IMG/VR virus record: IMGVR_UViG_3300036846_000735
Coordinates: 1-20,794 of that record
DNA length: 20,794 nt
Reading direction: 5' to 3' (one strand)
From: a virus
In this document: in pieces, positions 8,369 through 15,067 of the stretch
Position numbering within the stretch: the stretch's first letter is position 1
How the letters are laid out: each line of letters begins with the position of its first letter
Notes under the pieces: model-generated
What the model was told of the DNA's origin: nothing
The model's database searches: none
The model's input: only the letters and a program-made list of their open reading frames with translations
Program-made: the position numbers and the translations under genes

Positions 8369-11064
8369 CACACCACCGTCGCGCGATTATGACGGATCAC
8401 CTGACCAGTATCACGATCCTGCGTGTATTTGATCCGCTTGGCGGTCGCATCCGGCCCATGCGTCTCATGTACATGATAGGTGTTGTTCTGAACCACCTGG
8501 GTCGGCTGTTGCCCCCCACGATGGAAGCGCGCGTAGGCCTGCGCCCCCCAGCCCAGCCGTGCGGTTTGGATATCATTCGCCCGCTCCTGGGCGGCGGCCA
8601 GTGCCGCCGATCGGCGCACGGTCACATCGCTGCGCCAGCGCGTGCCGGGGATATTGAGAAGCTCCCCATTGGGGCCAATGGTATTCGAGGATATCTCCTC
8701 GACTTCGCCCGGTCGGTGCCCCGGTGTATTGAGCCATGTCCGCCCGGTCGCGACACCGACATGTTTGAGGTTCTTATTAAGCAAGACATCGCCCTTGCGT
8801 AAGGCGTTGGCCGCAACCGCATAGCCCCACGTGGCAAAGCTGCGCGCCATCAGACGACTAGACCCTTGGGTCCCCGGCACGCCCGCGTGTTGCAGATACG
8901 CGTTGGTAAATTCCGCGCACCATAGCCCAAGTTCGGGATCACGCTGGATAACACCATGTGGGTCTTTGAGAAATTCACGCACCGCCTCGCCGCGATGCCC
9001 CGCCAGCCCGACCATCTGATCAACCACATTAGCTGGCTTGCCGTCACCCCCAAGAATTCCGCTGGTGTCGCCGCCAATCGGCGGGGCCGCCGTGGTTTCA
9101 AACGCGCTTGCTCCCATCTGCTGCACTTGCCGCATCAGTTCAGGATGGGTGTTGGTCCACGGCTGGATGCCGCGTGTCGCCACCAGATGGCCCGCCATCT
9201 GCTTTTGCACTTCCGGCGTAAACATGGTTGTCGCCGGATCGAGATGCAGCGCCTTTATTTGATCCCGAATGGTATCGGCGGTGATCTGAAACGCTCCGAC
9301 AGGCGTGTGTCCCGTCCGTGCTAACATCCCTTTCTGATAGTCCAGAACTTGGTTTAGTGTCTTATGGATGAGATCGACCTTTTCCCCGCCATAGACTTCG
9401 TTGTAGTCGATCGCGCCCTTATGAAATGTGCCTTCCGCCCGCGAGATTAGCTCAGCGGCGGCATCGGTGAGCGCGCCAATCCCACCGGAACCGACAGGCC
9501 CACCACCGGGGCCAAGCGGCGAGCCGGTTTCACCCCCGCCGCCGCCGCCGCCGCCGCCTCCGCCGCCTCCTCCGCCGCCACTGCCGCCGCCGTCGCCACC
9601 GGTTGTCGCGGGAGCCGTCGTGCCATCCGGCTTTTTGACCCCAAGCTTATCCAACGTCTCATCCGTCAGATCGACCTGCGGGCGATAAGAACTGTCGCCG
9701 GCAAACCAACCGAGAAATGACTGTAAGAGACGCTTTGAGGTCTCGCCGATCGAACCGGAACCACCCGAGAAAAAGGATTGCAGCCCAGAACTGATATTGC
9801 TGGGCAGCACCATCTCGCCGTGGTGCAGCGTGGCATCGACAATACCACCATGCTGCATCGCTGGCTTTTTGTCGCCGCTGCCCTGGAAGAGCTTACCAAT
9901 CAAATAAAACGGATCGAGATAATTTGCCTTCCACCAATCGTCTTTGCTTTCCCGCGATTTAGGATCGGTGACCGTCTTGTAGACTTCGTAAGCGCCGCCA
10001 GCCGCCCCAGCATAGACACCAAATTTACCCAACCATCCCAGCCTGCCGCCTGCTGTCGCCCCCGCAGCACCCGCCGCCTTAGCCGCAGCCTCGGTCTTCC
10101 ACAATGCCGAGGCCAAGCCACCAACGGCCCCGGTCAAGGTCTGGATCATGCCAACGATTTTGACCCCAAACGACAGCGCCCACAGTCCCCCCAGCACTTC
10201 GAGGATCAGCTTGATATGGTTGAGGCCCCACAGCAGATAGGGGATCAGATCATGAATAGCCGTGGCAAAATCGTGGATTGATTGTTGCCCTTCAGGACTG
10301 ATCACCCAGTTGGTCAGGGCTGTGCCGATCTCCTCGACCGCCTTGGTAACCTTGGGATCGGTAATGATCTCACCAAAGACAACCTGAAAAGTATGGGCAA
10401 GCGTGGCAAACGTTTGCTCCATCTTGATCGAGTTATCTTCAAACCGCTGCGCTTCCTGTTCCCGCGTCGTGCCCCGCTGTTTGGCAATCGCATCGTAGAG
10501 CGCGTCGCTCGCCGCAGCAGCACGCCGCAGCGCTTCCTGATGGTGATAGGCGTCTTGGACGACACGAACGAGTTCCTGCCCGCCCGCTTCCGCGATCTTA
10601 TCGCGTTCGACCCAGGCTTTTTTCTCGTCGCCCCCTACCGCCGCAACGGCATCACTGTATTTTTTGATCGCCGTCCAGAGAAATTCGTTGGCGTTGGTGA
10701 CATTGCCGATATAGGCGTGGACGGTCGCCGCCGTGGCGGGATCGAGCAGCTTATTATTGAGTTGCACCAAGAGCGGGCCAGCTTCACTCGCTGAATGCCC
10801 AATCGCCGACAGCGCCGCGCCAACACGCTCCATCTCCAGCGCGGTGACGTTGGCCTGCTTGGCGGCAAAGCCAAGCTGGCCAAAATGCGTCGTCGTCCGC
10901 CGCACCATCTCCTCAAGGCCGACCATCGCCCCGAGAGCAGCAATCCGAATACCGTTGAGGCCCGCGATCCCCTGTTGGACATTCTCGTGGAATTTCTTCG
11001 CCGATCCTTCATCGACAAGATATTTTAGCCTGATGACAAAGGATTGCAGTGTTTGATCAGCCAC
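8368..11064 (-). CDS. Tape measure protein with lysozyme-like and Cys-peptidase-like domains
   Basis: The protein has 898 aa, with GTG start 11064 behind GGAGGA at 8-base spacing. Residues 1-250 are mostly helical with tail-tape character. Residues about 275-320 and 335-360 are hydrophobic (LILEVLGGLWALSFGVKIV), and GGIVDATLHHGEMVLPSNI near 406-424 is a tape-measure hallmark. A 16-Gly linker (496-511) leads to a lysozyme-like region at about 535-650, with E544 in SRAEGTF as candidate catalytic Glu, then DYNEVYGGEKVDL and GAFQITADTI. Residues 678-815 resemble the TIGR02594/CHAP-like peptidase pattern, with C716 in LWCAEFTNAYLQHAG and H768 in LKHVGVATG. The C-terminus is charged. The protein sets tail length and probably locally opens peptidoglycan during DNA entry. 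Domain functions are inferred from motifs. Confidence 0.86.
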   Translation of the reverse strand: MADQTLQSFVIRLKYLVDEGSAKKFHENVQQGIAGLNGIRIAALGAMVGLEEMVRRTTTHFGQLGFAAKQANVTALEMERVGAALSAIGHSASEAGPLLVQLNNKLLDPATAATVHAYIGNVTNANEFLWTAIKKYSDAVAAVGGDEKKAWVERDKIAEAGGQELVRVVQDAYHHQEALRRAAAASDALYDAIAKQRGTTREQEAQRFEDNSIKMEQTFATLAHTFQVVFGEIITDPKVTKAVEEIGTALTNWVISPEGQQSIHDFATAIHDLIPYLLWGLNHIKLILEVLGGLWALSFGVKIVGMIQTLTGAVGGLASALWKTEAAAKAAGAAGATAGGRLGWLGKFGVYAGAAGGAYEVYKTVTDPKSRESKDDWWKANYLDPFYLIGKLFQGSGDKKPAMQHGGIVDATLHHGEMVLPSNISSGLQSFFSGGSGSIGETSKRLLQSFLGWFAGDSSYRPQVDLTDETLDKLGVKKPDGTTAPATTGGDGGGSGGGGGGGGGGGGGGGGETGSPLGPGGGPVGSGGIGALTDAAAELISRAEGTFHKGAIDYNEVYGGEKVDLIHKTLNQVLDYQKGMLARTGHTPVGAFQITADTIRDQIKALHLDPATTMFTPEVQKQMAGHLVATRGIQPWTNTHPELMRQVQQMGASAFETTAAPPIGGDTSGILGGDGKPANVVDQMVGLAGHRGEAVREFLKDPHGVIQRDPELGLWCAEFTNAYLQHAGVPGTQGSSRLMARSFATWGYAVAANALRKGDVLLNKNLKHVGVATGRTWLNTPGHRPGEVEEISSNTIGPNGELLNIPGTRWRSDVTVRRSAALAAAQERANDIQTARLGWGAQAYARFHRGGQQPTQVVQNNTYHVHETHGPDATAKRIKYTQDRDTGQVIRHNRATVV
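9532..9579 (-). repeat. Trinucleotide (GGN) microsatellite coding a 16-Gly linker
   Basis: On the plus strand this is a run of ccg/cct triplets. It codes for Gly496-Gly511 of the tape measure protein and is flanked by Gly/Ser/Pro-rich sequence. Its position between the tape part and the hydrolase-like domains makes it a flexible linker. The repeat could change length by slippage without breaking frame. Confidence 0.9.
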
Positions 11065-11236
11065 GACGGCTATCCTCCAGCGCCTCGTTTATCCGCGCCT
11101 CGTTTTCGCCCCGCACATCGAGCGCTTCGTTCATTCGGGCAACATCGAACATGTCGAGCGTGCCATCGACCAAGCTCTCGTATTTGCACAGCCCTTCGAG
11201 AACCGGACGCATGATCCAGTCCTCTTCCTCGTTCAT
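11057..11236 (-). CDS. 59-aa downstream tail-assembly-chaperone frame (T-like extension)
   Basis: This short frame runs from ATG 11236, which overlaps the preceding stop as ATGA, to TGA 11057, past the tape-measure start. The product begins MNEEEDWIMRPVLEGLCKYE and continues with LVDGTLDMFDVARMNEALDV and then RGENEARINEAL. It is acidic, helical and of even composition, unlike an antisense artefact. Proteins of this look follow the tail assembly chaperone in related phages. It can be made alone from its ATG or fused to the chaperone, since the frame stays open upstream to the T7 heptamer at 11299-11305 (80 codons from there to the stop). This mirrors lambda G/GT: the fused form would bind both tube and tape measure. 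The fusion itself is inferred. Confidence 0.75.
   Translation of the reverse strand: MNEEEDWIMRPVLEGLCKYESLVDGTLDMFDVARMNEALDVRGENEARINEALEDSRRG
11062..11078 (-). promoter_or_regulatory. Shine-Dalgarno and GTG start of the tape measure gene
   Basis: GGAGGA (11078-11073) lies 8 bases before GTG 11064. It supports the GTG start and sits inside the 3' end of the 59-aa frame, whose stop is at 11057, so the two genes are translationally coupled. Confidence 0.75.
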
Positions 11237-11673
11237 TGCGACAAAACGGACGGAGATGGGGAGACCGCGTTGTCCAAACCGTTGGGCTGGCTGCCGGGAA
11301 AAAAACTTCCGAGGTTATCCTGCAACACAGCAAAGGACAGTTGCAGCATGTCGGACATCTCCAGATCGTCAAACATCATCGTGCCCGCAGGCGTCATCAA
11401 CGGCACCCAGTTGCGCCCGTTAAACAACGAGACCGCCGACAAGCAGGTCTTGAGGCACCATTCGCTGTCCTCGGTTGACATCTCCGCGACGGCTTGCGCC
11501 ACCGGGCCAAGCGCGTGCCAGAAATTGCTCTGATCGACATTGGCAGGCATCTGCGCCCAGCTTTCCCCCAGCCCCGAGAACAGCGGCATCAGCTTGCGCA
11601 CCAGATGAAACTGCTTAAAAGCGTCGAGCTTCCCCGTGCGGTACTTGCGCCCGCTAAATTCCACCTCTTGCAT
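11233..11673 (-). CDS. Tail assembly chaperone (G-like)
   Basis: The protein has 146 aa, with ATG 11673 behind a strong GGGAGGAAG Shine-Dalgarno. It starts MQEVEFSGRKYRTGKLDAFK and continues with QFHLVRKLMPLFSGL. A mid-region KTCLSAVSL and the C-terminal MMFDDLEMSDMLQLSF with VLQDNLGSFF match myophage tail assembly chaperones located between tube and tape measure genes. Its job would be to coat the tape measure helix and recruit tube subunits. The last 21 codons after FF (PGSQPNGLDNAV onward) are the unshifted tail. The alternative -1 product would be about 205 aa (125 + 80). Downstream genes overlap it. An inverted repeat precedes it (11687-11711). Confidence 0.8.
   Translation of the reverse strand: MQEVEFSGRKYRTGKLDAFKQFHLVRKLMPLFSGLGESWAQMPANVDQSNFWHALGPVAQAVAEMSTEDSEWCLKTCLSAVSLFNGRNWVPLMTPAGTMMFDDLEMSDMLQLSFAVLQDNLGSFFPGSQPNGLDNAVSPSPSVLSQ
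11299..11305 (-). promoter_or_regulatory. Probable -1 programmed frameshift site T TTT TTT
   Basis: On the coding strand the chaperone reads AGT TTT TTT CCC, giving the in-frame heptamer T TTT TTT, an ideal X XXY YYZ slippery site. A -1 slip after codon 125 enters an 80-codon open frame that ends at 11057. An AGGA sequence ends 12 bases upstream and could stimulate slipping. No strong downstream pseudoknot was identified by eye. Transcriptional slippage on the T run could give the same product. Confidence 0.65.
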
Positions 11674-11686
11674 GATCTTCCTCCCT

Positions 11687-11711
11687 ATTCGTCACCAATT
11701 TGGTGACGAAT
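11687..11711 (-). promoter_or_regulatory. 12-bp perfect inverted repeat between tube and chaperone genes
   Basis: The arms attcgtcaccaa and ttggtgacgaat are exact reverse complements around a single central base (11699). As RNA this would form a stem of about 10 bp with a 5-base loop. It touches the tube stop codon (11713-11711) and ends one base before the chaperone Shine-Dalgarno region. No U-run follows, so it is not a standard intrinsic terminator. It may limit read-through, protect the tube mRNA 3' end or reduce chaperone translation. A DNA-binding palindrome is also possible. Confidence 0.75.
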
Positions 11712-12175
11712 TACGCAACGCCCGCCGGCACCGCGATCCCCGAGCCGAGGACAAAGTCGGTGACACCAGCATGGAACGTCCACACCATTTCTCCGCCCTC
11801 TTTCGCGTATGTGATATCGGCGAATTTGGCGAATGCACACTGCTGCATGACGATCACGTCGTTCAGTTGCAGATCGCGCACCGAGATGGTGTTAAAACCG
11901 TAGACGCCGGTCGAGGCCGTATCGCGCGCATACATCTGCGACAACACCTGATTGGTCGGTGATGTCTTTAAGAGGCGAACGGTAACGTTTGATCCCTTGC
12001 CCGCGTGCAGCGAATGCATAACACAGCCATCCGCGCCGATCGTCATCGTGCTTTTGTCCTCGACCATCGTGATCGAGATACCGCCATCACTGGCGCACGA
12101 TCCCGCGCCAAGCGTTACCGTGCCGTTGGGACCGGTGATCGAGGCGACAATGTCTTGAAAGGAGTATGTGGCGAT
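11711..12175 (-). CDS. Tail tube protein (DUF3277), apparent ATC start
   Basis: The protein has 154 aa if initiation is at ATC 12175. The frame reads ATYSFQDIVASITGPNG right after it, the conserved N-terminus of the DUF3277 tube family, which normally begins MATYSF. Other family marks are EDKSTMTIGADG, VMHSLHAGKGSNVTVRLLKT, a QLND/VIVMQQCAF region and ITYAKEGGEMVWTFHAG. An in-frame TAG lies four codons before the ATC, and no ATG, GTG or TTG precedes residue 37 (ATG 12067). A start there would delete the conserved first strand. AGGAGG lies 5 bases before the ATC. The product stacks as hexameric rings inside the sheath. The upstream HNH gene separates it from the sheath gene. Confidence 0.85.
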   Translation of the reverse strand: MATYSFQDIVASITGPNGTVTLGAGSCASDGGISITMVEDKSTMTIGADGCVMHSLHAGKGSNVTVRLLKTSPTNQVLSQMYARDTASTGVYGFNTISVRDLQLNDVIVMQQCAFAKFADITYAKEGGEMVWTFHAGVTDFVLGSGIAVPAGVA

Positions 12176-12186
12176 TTTAGCCTCCT
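12173..12186 (-). promoter_or_regulatory. Ideal Shine-Dalgarno in front of an ATC start codon
   Basis: AGGAGG (12186-12181) is followed by CTAAA and then ATC (12175-12173). The spacing is optimal, yet the codon is not a standard initiator. Either ATC is used here, or the sequenced molecule carries a mutated or misread ATG. Confidence 0.65.
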
Positions 12187-12187
12187 A

Positions 12188-12919
12188 TCACTTGGGTTGT
12201 ACTGTACGACGACGAGGACCGCTTTTCTTGCGGTTATCTTCGGCGAACAGCGGTTGCAGATTTGTGTAGTGGCAGGCTTCGAGAAACTGGTTTCGATCGG
12301 TGAGATCAAACGAGGCCAGCGGCTTCTTATGATCGACATGCCAGACCGGGCCGTAATTTTCCCAGGTCATGCCCGGCAGAAAACGAGCCTCAAGCCACGC
12401 CTTCAATTCCGTGGGCAAACAACCCAGATCACGTATCGCCGAGCCGCCCCTTAGCTCTCCGCGTACTACCTTACATAGGCGGCGGCGTAGGTAGGCCTTT
12501 AATTTGTAAACAACATCCGTCGCCAGTTTTTCTTTCTGCCAATCGCGCAAACGCGCCTTGACCTTATCGAGATTGTTCTTGCGATAGGCGACGCTGCGCG
12601 CCATCTCGGTTTCCGGGTCTTGGTAATAAGCGACATGCCGCCTTGCACGCGCCTTTGCTCGAAGCACGTCGCCGTTCTCAGAATAATATTCCGCGAAGCG
12701 CAGGCTCTGCATCTTGGGATCGCGACGGGCGTTGGCTTCCTTGACTTTATCTGGATTGCGTTCACCCCAACGCGCCGTAGCTTCTCGCTCACATTCGCGG
12801 CAACCACGGCTAGCTACGCGCCTCTCAGCAATGTGGCCACGCGGGCACGGCTTACCCGTAAAGTAAGCCGTAAGCCCCTTCTCGACCGCTCTCTGCCGCG
12901 ATATAATTACGTAAGCCAT
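12188..12919 (-). CDS. HNH homing-type endonuclease 1 (between sheath and tube genes)
   Basis: The protein has 243 aa from ATG 12919, inside the last 13 bases of the sheath gene. The frame extends far upstream, but that part is only the sheath gene in another frame. Residues 19-43 form a Cys/His zinc-binding type motif (FTGKPC25PRGH29, then C40-x2-C43). The middle is Arg/Lys-rich and helical. The C-terminus holds the HNH core: W193-H194-V-D196-H197, then TN220LQPL and DN229, preceded by PGMTWENYG. The HNH motif binds a metal and cuts DNA. It closely resembles the second HNH protein here (16195-16905). No clear Shine-Dalgarno precedes it. It looks like a free-standing homing gene inserted between two essential structural genes. 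Confidence 0.87.
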   Translation of the reverse strand: MAYVIISRQRAVEKGLTAYFTGKPCPRGHIAERRVASRGCRECEREATARWGERNPDKVKEANARRDPKMQSLRFAEYYSENGDVLRAKARARRHVAYYQDPETEMARSVAYRKNNLDKVKARLRDWQKEKLATDVVYKLKAYLRRRLCKVVRGELRGGSAIRDLGCLPTELKAWLEARFLPGMTWENYGPVWHVDHKKPLASFDLTDRNQFLEACHYTNLQPLFAEDNRKKSGPRRRTVQPK

Positions 12920-14451
12920 TGATAAATAAAGGCTTGCATCGTAACACCTAAACCAACCGCCGCCAACAAGGCCCGGTTGACATTGATGAGCACATTTGCG
13001 AAGTGAATTGCCCCGGCCAACTTCACCGCAATCTGGATCAGCGGGGCGATACGGGCTTCGCGATCGGATTGCGCCTGGGTATCGACCGAATTGGCAAAGG
13101 TGTACCAGCCGTTCGCCAGATAATCGCCGTATTGCAGCGTGCCAAAGCCCGGTGCATTCCACACGCCGGGCGCGATCAGTCCGTTGATGACGCCCTGGCT
13201 CAGCCCGCCATCGGCCTTGTTGACCAACATATGCACACCGGGATTGGTCTGCGGCACCTTTGGTGACTGGTAGAGCAAATTCCACATATCGTTCTGGATG
13301 CGGTTGGCTAACCAATCCAAGCCGTGGATTTCGTCCCAGTAAGCGCGACCGGACATCACGCCTTCCTCAACGATCGATGTGCCGTTGTTGTACTGGACGT
13401 AGGTATTACACCGTTTATTGGCGAGCGTTGAGGCCTGCGCGCCAGTGAGCAGTTCTGGGATGACACCGGGCTGCACCTTGAATTTCGCCGTCAGCGTGGT
13501 GTTCGATCCCTCAAAATTGACCGTCAGCACGCGGCCAAAGAATGAGGCGATCGCGTAGGCATTGGTGATCGAATATTGCAGCACAGTGCGCATGTAATCG
13601 GCCAGCATCGCCTGACTGGCGAGATCGGTGCTGTTGGTCGGATCAAGCGTGATCGCCTCAGCCGTCGTCGCCCCATAGACATGCTTATCCGCCGCCGCCT
13701 CGATATAGGCCGAATTGGCAAGGTGCTGCGCATCGGTAAGGGCCACCGAGGCGGCAAACATCGCGGCGTACCAACCACGCCCATCCACCCGCGCCAGCGC
13801 CGCCACGGGCGTCTCCGGAGCGAGGCCCTGCGCGCTGCGCTCGGCCAAGGCCGCTGTCATGTGAAGCTGCGCCGACAGATCGACACCGGTCGCGGGCGCG
13901 GTGAGAAAACCAACCGTCGATGTCACGCCCGTCGTGCCGCTGGTCATAATAAACTGCTGACCATTCCAGATAAATATCGCGGTCGGTACGCTGATCTGCA
14001 CCTGCGTCTGGATAATCGAGGCGACACCGTTGAGATTGACCACGCCCGCCAGATTGATCCCGGTGATATGGACCACCGCGCCGCCATCAACGATGACATC
14101 AAAGGCCCCGTTGGCGACGCCTGTCCAGGCGCTCAGAAGCTGCTCGACAGGCGGTAGCGGTCCGCCGGTCAGGCGACCTGCCGTCGCGGTGCGCGCCCAC
14201 GTCCCGATATAGAGAAGACTGGGCTGTGGTATCTGGCCAAAGAACAGGACCGCCGCGCTGTATTCCGGCCCGGTGGTGCCAAAATCCCCGGTCACCTCCT
14301 CGATCGTGTTGTATTCGCGGATCGCCTCCCCCGCATCAACAATGCCCGTGTCGCCGAGGATCAGCAGCGTATCAAAACGCGTCTGCGGGGCGGCCTGCGG
14401 GGCAAAGCTCACCTGAACATCAACCACGCGTGAAACGGATAAGCCCTGCAT
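12907..14451 (-). CDS. Tail sheath protein (DUF3383)
   Basis: The protein has 514 aa from ATG 14451, behind AAGGAG at 7 bases. An in-frame upstream start at 14511 would overlap the preceding gene and lacks family similarity. The N-terminus MQGLSVSRVVDVQVSFAPQA, then FDTLLILGDTGIVD, EYNTIEEVTGDFGTTGPEYS and SLLYIGTWAR match the DUF3383 myophage sheath family. The C-terminal domain has AIHFANVLINVNR. In the family as I remember it, proteins often end near this NVNR; here 21 further residues (ALLAAVGLGV onward) follow and overlap the inserted HNH gene. The sheath contracts to drive the tube through the envelope. It is followed by HNH 1 and then the tube gene. Confidence 0.88.
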   Translation of the reverse strand: MQGLSVSRVVDVQVSFAPQAAPQTRFDTLLILGDTGIVDAGEAIREYNTIEEVTGDFGTTGPEYSAAVLFFGQIPQPSLLYIGTWARTATAGRLTGGPLPPVEQLLSAWTGVANGAFDVIVDGGAVVHITGINLAGVVNLNGVASIIQTQVQISVPTAIFIWNGQQFIMTSGTTGVTSTVGFLTAPATGVDLSAQLHMTAALAERSAQGLAPETPVAALARVDGRGWYAAMFAASVALTDAQHLANSAYIEAAADKHVYGATTAEAITLDPTNSTDLASQAMLADYMRTVLQYSITNAYAIASFFGRVLTVNFEGSNTTLTAKFKVQPGVIPELLTGAQASTLANKRCNTYVQYNNGTSIVEEGVMSGRAYWDEIHGLDWLANRIQNDMWNLLYQSPKVPQTNPGVHMLVNKADGGLSQGVINGLIAPGVWNAPGFGTLQYGDYLANGWYTFANSVDTQAQSDREARIAPLIQIAVKLAGAIHFANVLINVNRALLAAVGLGVTMQAFIYQWLT

Positions 14452-14464
14452 GGGAAGTCTCCTT
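14449..14464 (-). promoter_or_regulatory. Shine-Dalgarno and start of the sheath gene
   Basis: AAGGAG (14464-14459) lies 7 bases before ATG 14451. It overlaps the stop region of the preceding gene and decides the start in favour of MQGLSVSRVV. Confidence 0.75.
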
Positions 14465-15067
14465 TTAAGCGGGACGGGTAAAAATAGCGGCGATCGGATC
14501 GAGAACTTCAAACACCGTCAGGGACATCTGCGTCAGTGTGGCGGTGCCCGCCTGGGCGCGGAAAGCCGCGTCAAACCAGTATTGCTGCCCGCTGATCATC
14601 CCGGTGAGGAGCGTGCTCACGCCAAACGGATCAAAGTCATTGGAGCGCGAGGACAGCATGCTCACCATATTGCCAACCAGTTGGCCGTTGGTGGCGGTGA
14701 CCAGCGTGCCCGCCGCAGGCGGCGTGCCCTGACCCCACACCAGTTGCAGATCACTGCCATTACCATTTTGGGTATTACCCAGCATCCCATCGAGCAAGAG
14801 GATCGCGCGGCTGTCGTTGGTTGGTGTGATATCGACACCAATGCCCGCCGTTACAAAAGCGGGCGAATTGCTATTGGGCGGGTTCGCGGTGATTAGGGTC
14901 ACCGCGATCTGCGAGCGCAGCTTCAGTGCGGCGATATCGGCTTGCACCGCCGCCAGCGCGGTTTGCAGATCACTGATCTCGTTGGCGGCGGTTCCAAAGT
15001 TATTCCGCATATCGGCGGTATAGGCCGCGCCTTCGGCAGGCACCAACGGATCGATGTTTGATGTCAT
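14465..15067 (-). CDS. Structural protein of unknown role between neck and sheath genes
   Basis: The protein has 200 aa, starting at ATG 15067 and overlapping the upstream stop as ATGA. Residues 1-50 read DPLVPAEGAAYTADMRNNFG and then a helix EISDLQTALAAVQADIAALK, a likely short coiled coil for oligomerisation. Residues 60-200 are beta-rich (VTLITANPPNSNSP, AILLLDGMLGNT, YWFDAAFRAQAGTATLTQMS). This arrangement of a trimeric helix followed by a beta head would suit a neck or head-tail fibre. I do not recognise a named family. No transmembrane or enzymatic motif is seen. Confidence 0.7.
   Translation of the reverse strand: MTSNIDPLVPAEGAAYTADMRNNFGTAANEISDLQTALAAVQADIAALKLRSQIAVTLITANPPNSNSPAFVTAGIGVDITPTNDSRAILLLDGMLGNTQNGNGSDLQLVWGQGTPPAAGTLVTATNGQLVGNMVSMLSSRSNDFDPFGVSTLLTGMISGQQYWFDAAFRAQAGTATLTQMSLTVFEVLDPIAAIFTRPA

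Noticed and set aside
11070-11372. 100-aa minus-strand frame across the chaperone end
   Set aside because: The Cys/Arg-rich product is a shadow; the -1 frame with the 59-aa protein is the meaningful one here.
11687-11711. Intrinsic transcription terminator
   Set aside because: The stem is good, but the strand downstream reads AGGGAGG rather than a U-run, so it is listed as a regulatory inverted repeat.
12920-13315. Upstream extension of the HNH 1 frame to 375 aa
   Set aside because: It lies entirely inside the sheath gene in another frame and lacks HNH-family similarity; ATG 12919 begins the zinc-motif domain directly.
14452-14511. 20-residue N-terminal extension of the sheath
   Set aside because: It overlaps the previous gene and has no family similarity; AAGGAG supports ATG 14451.
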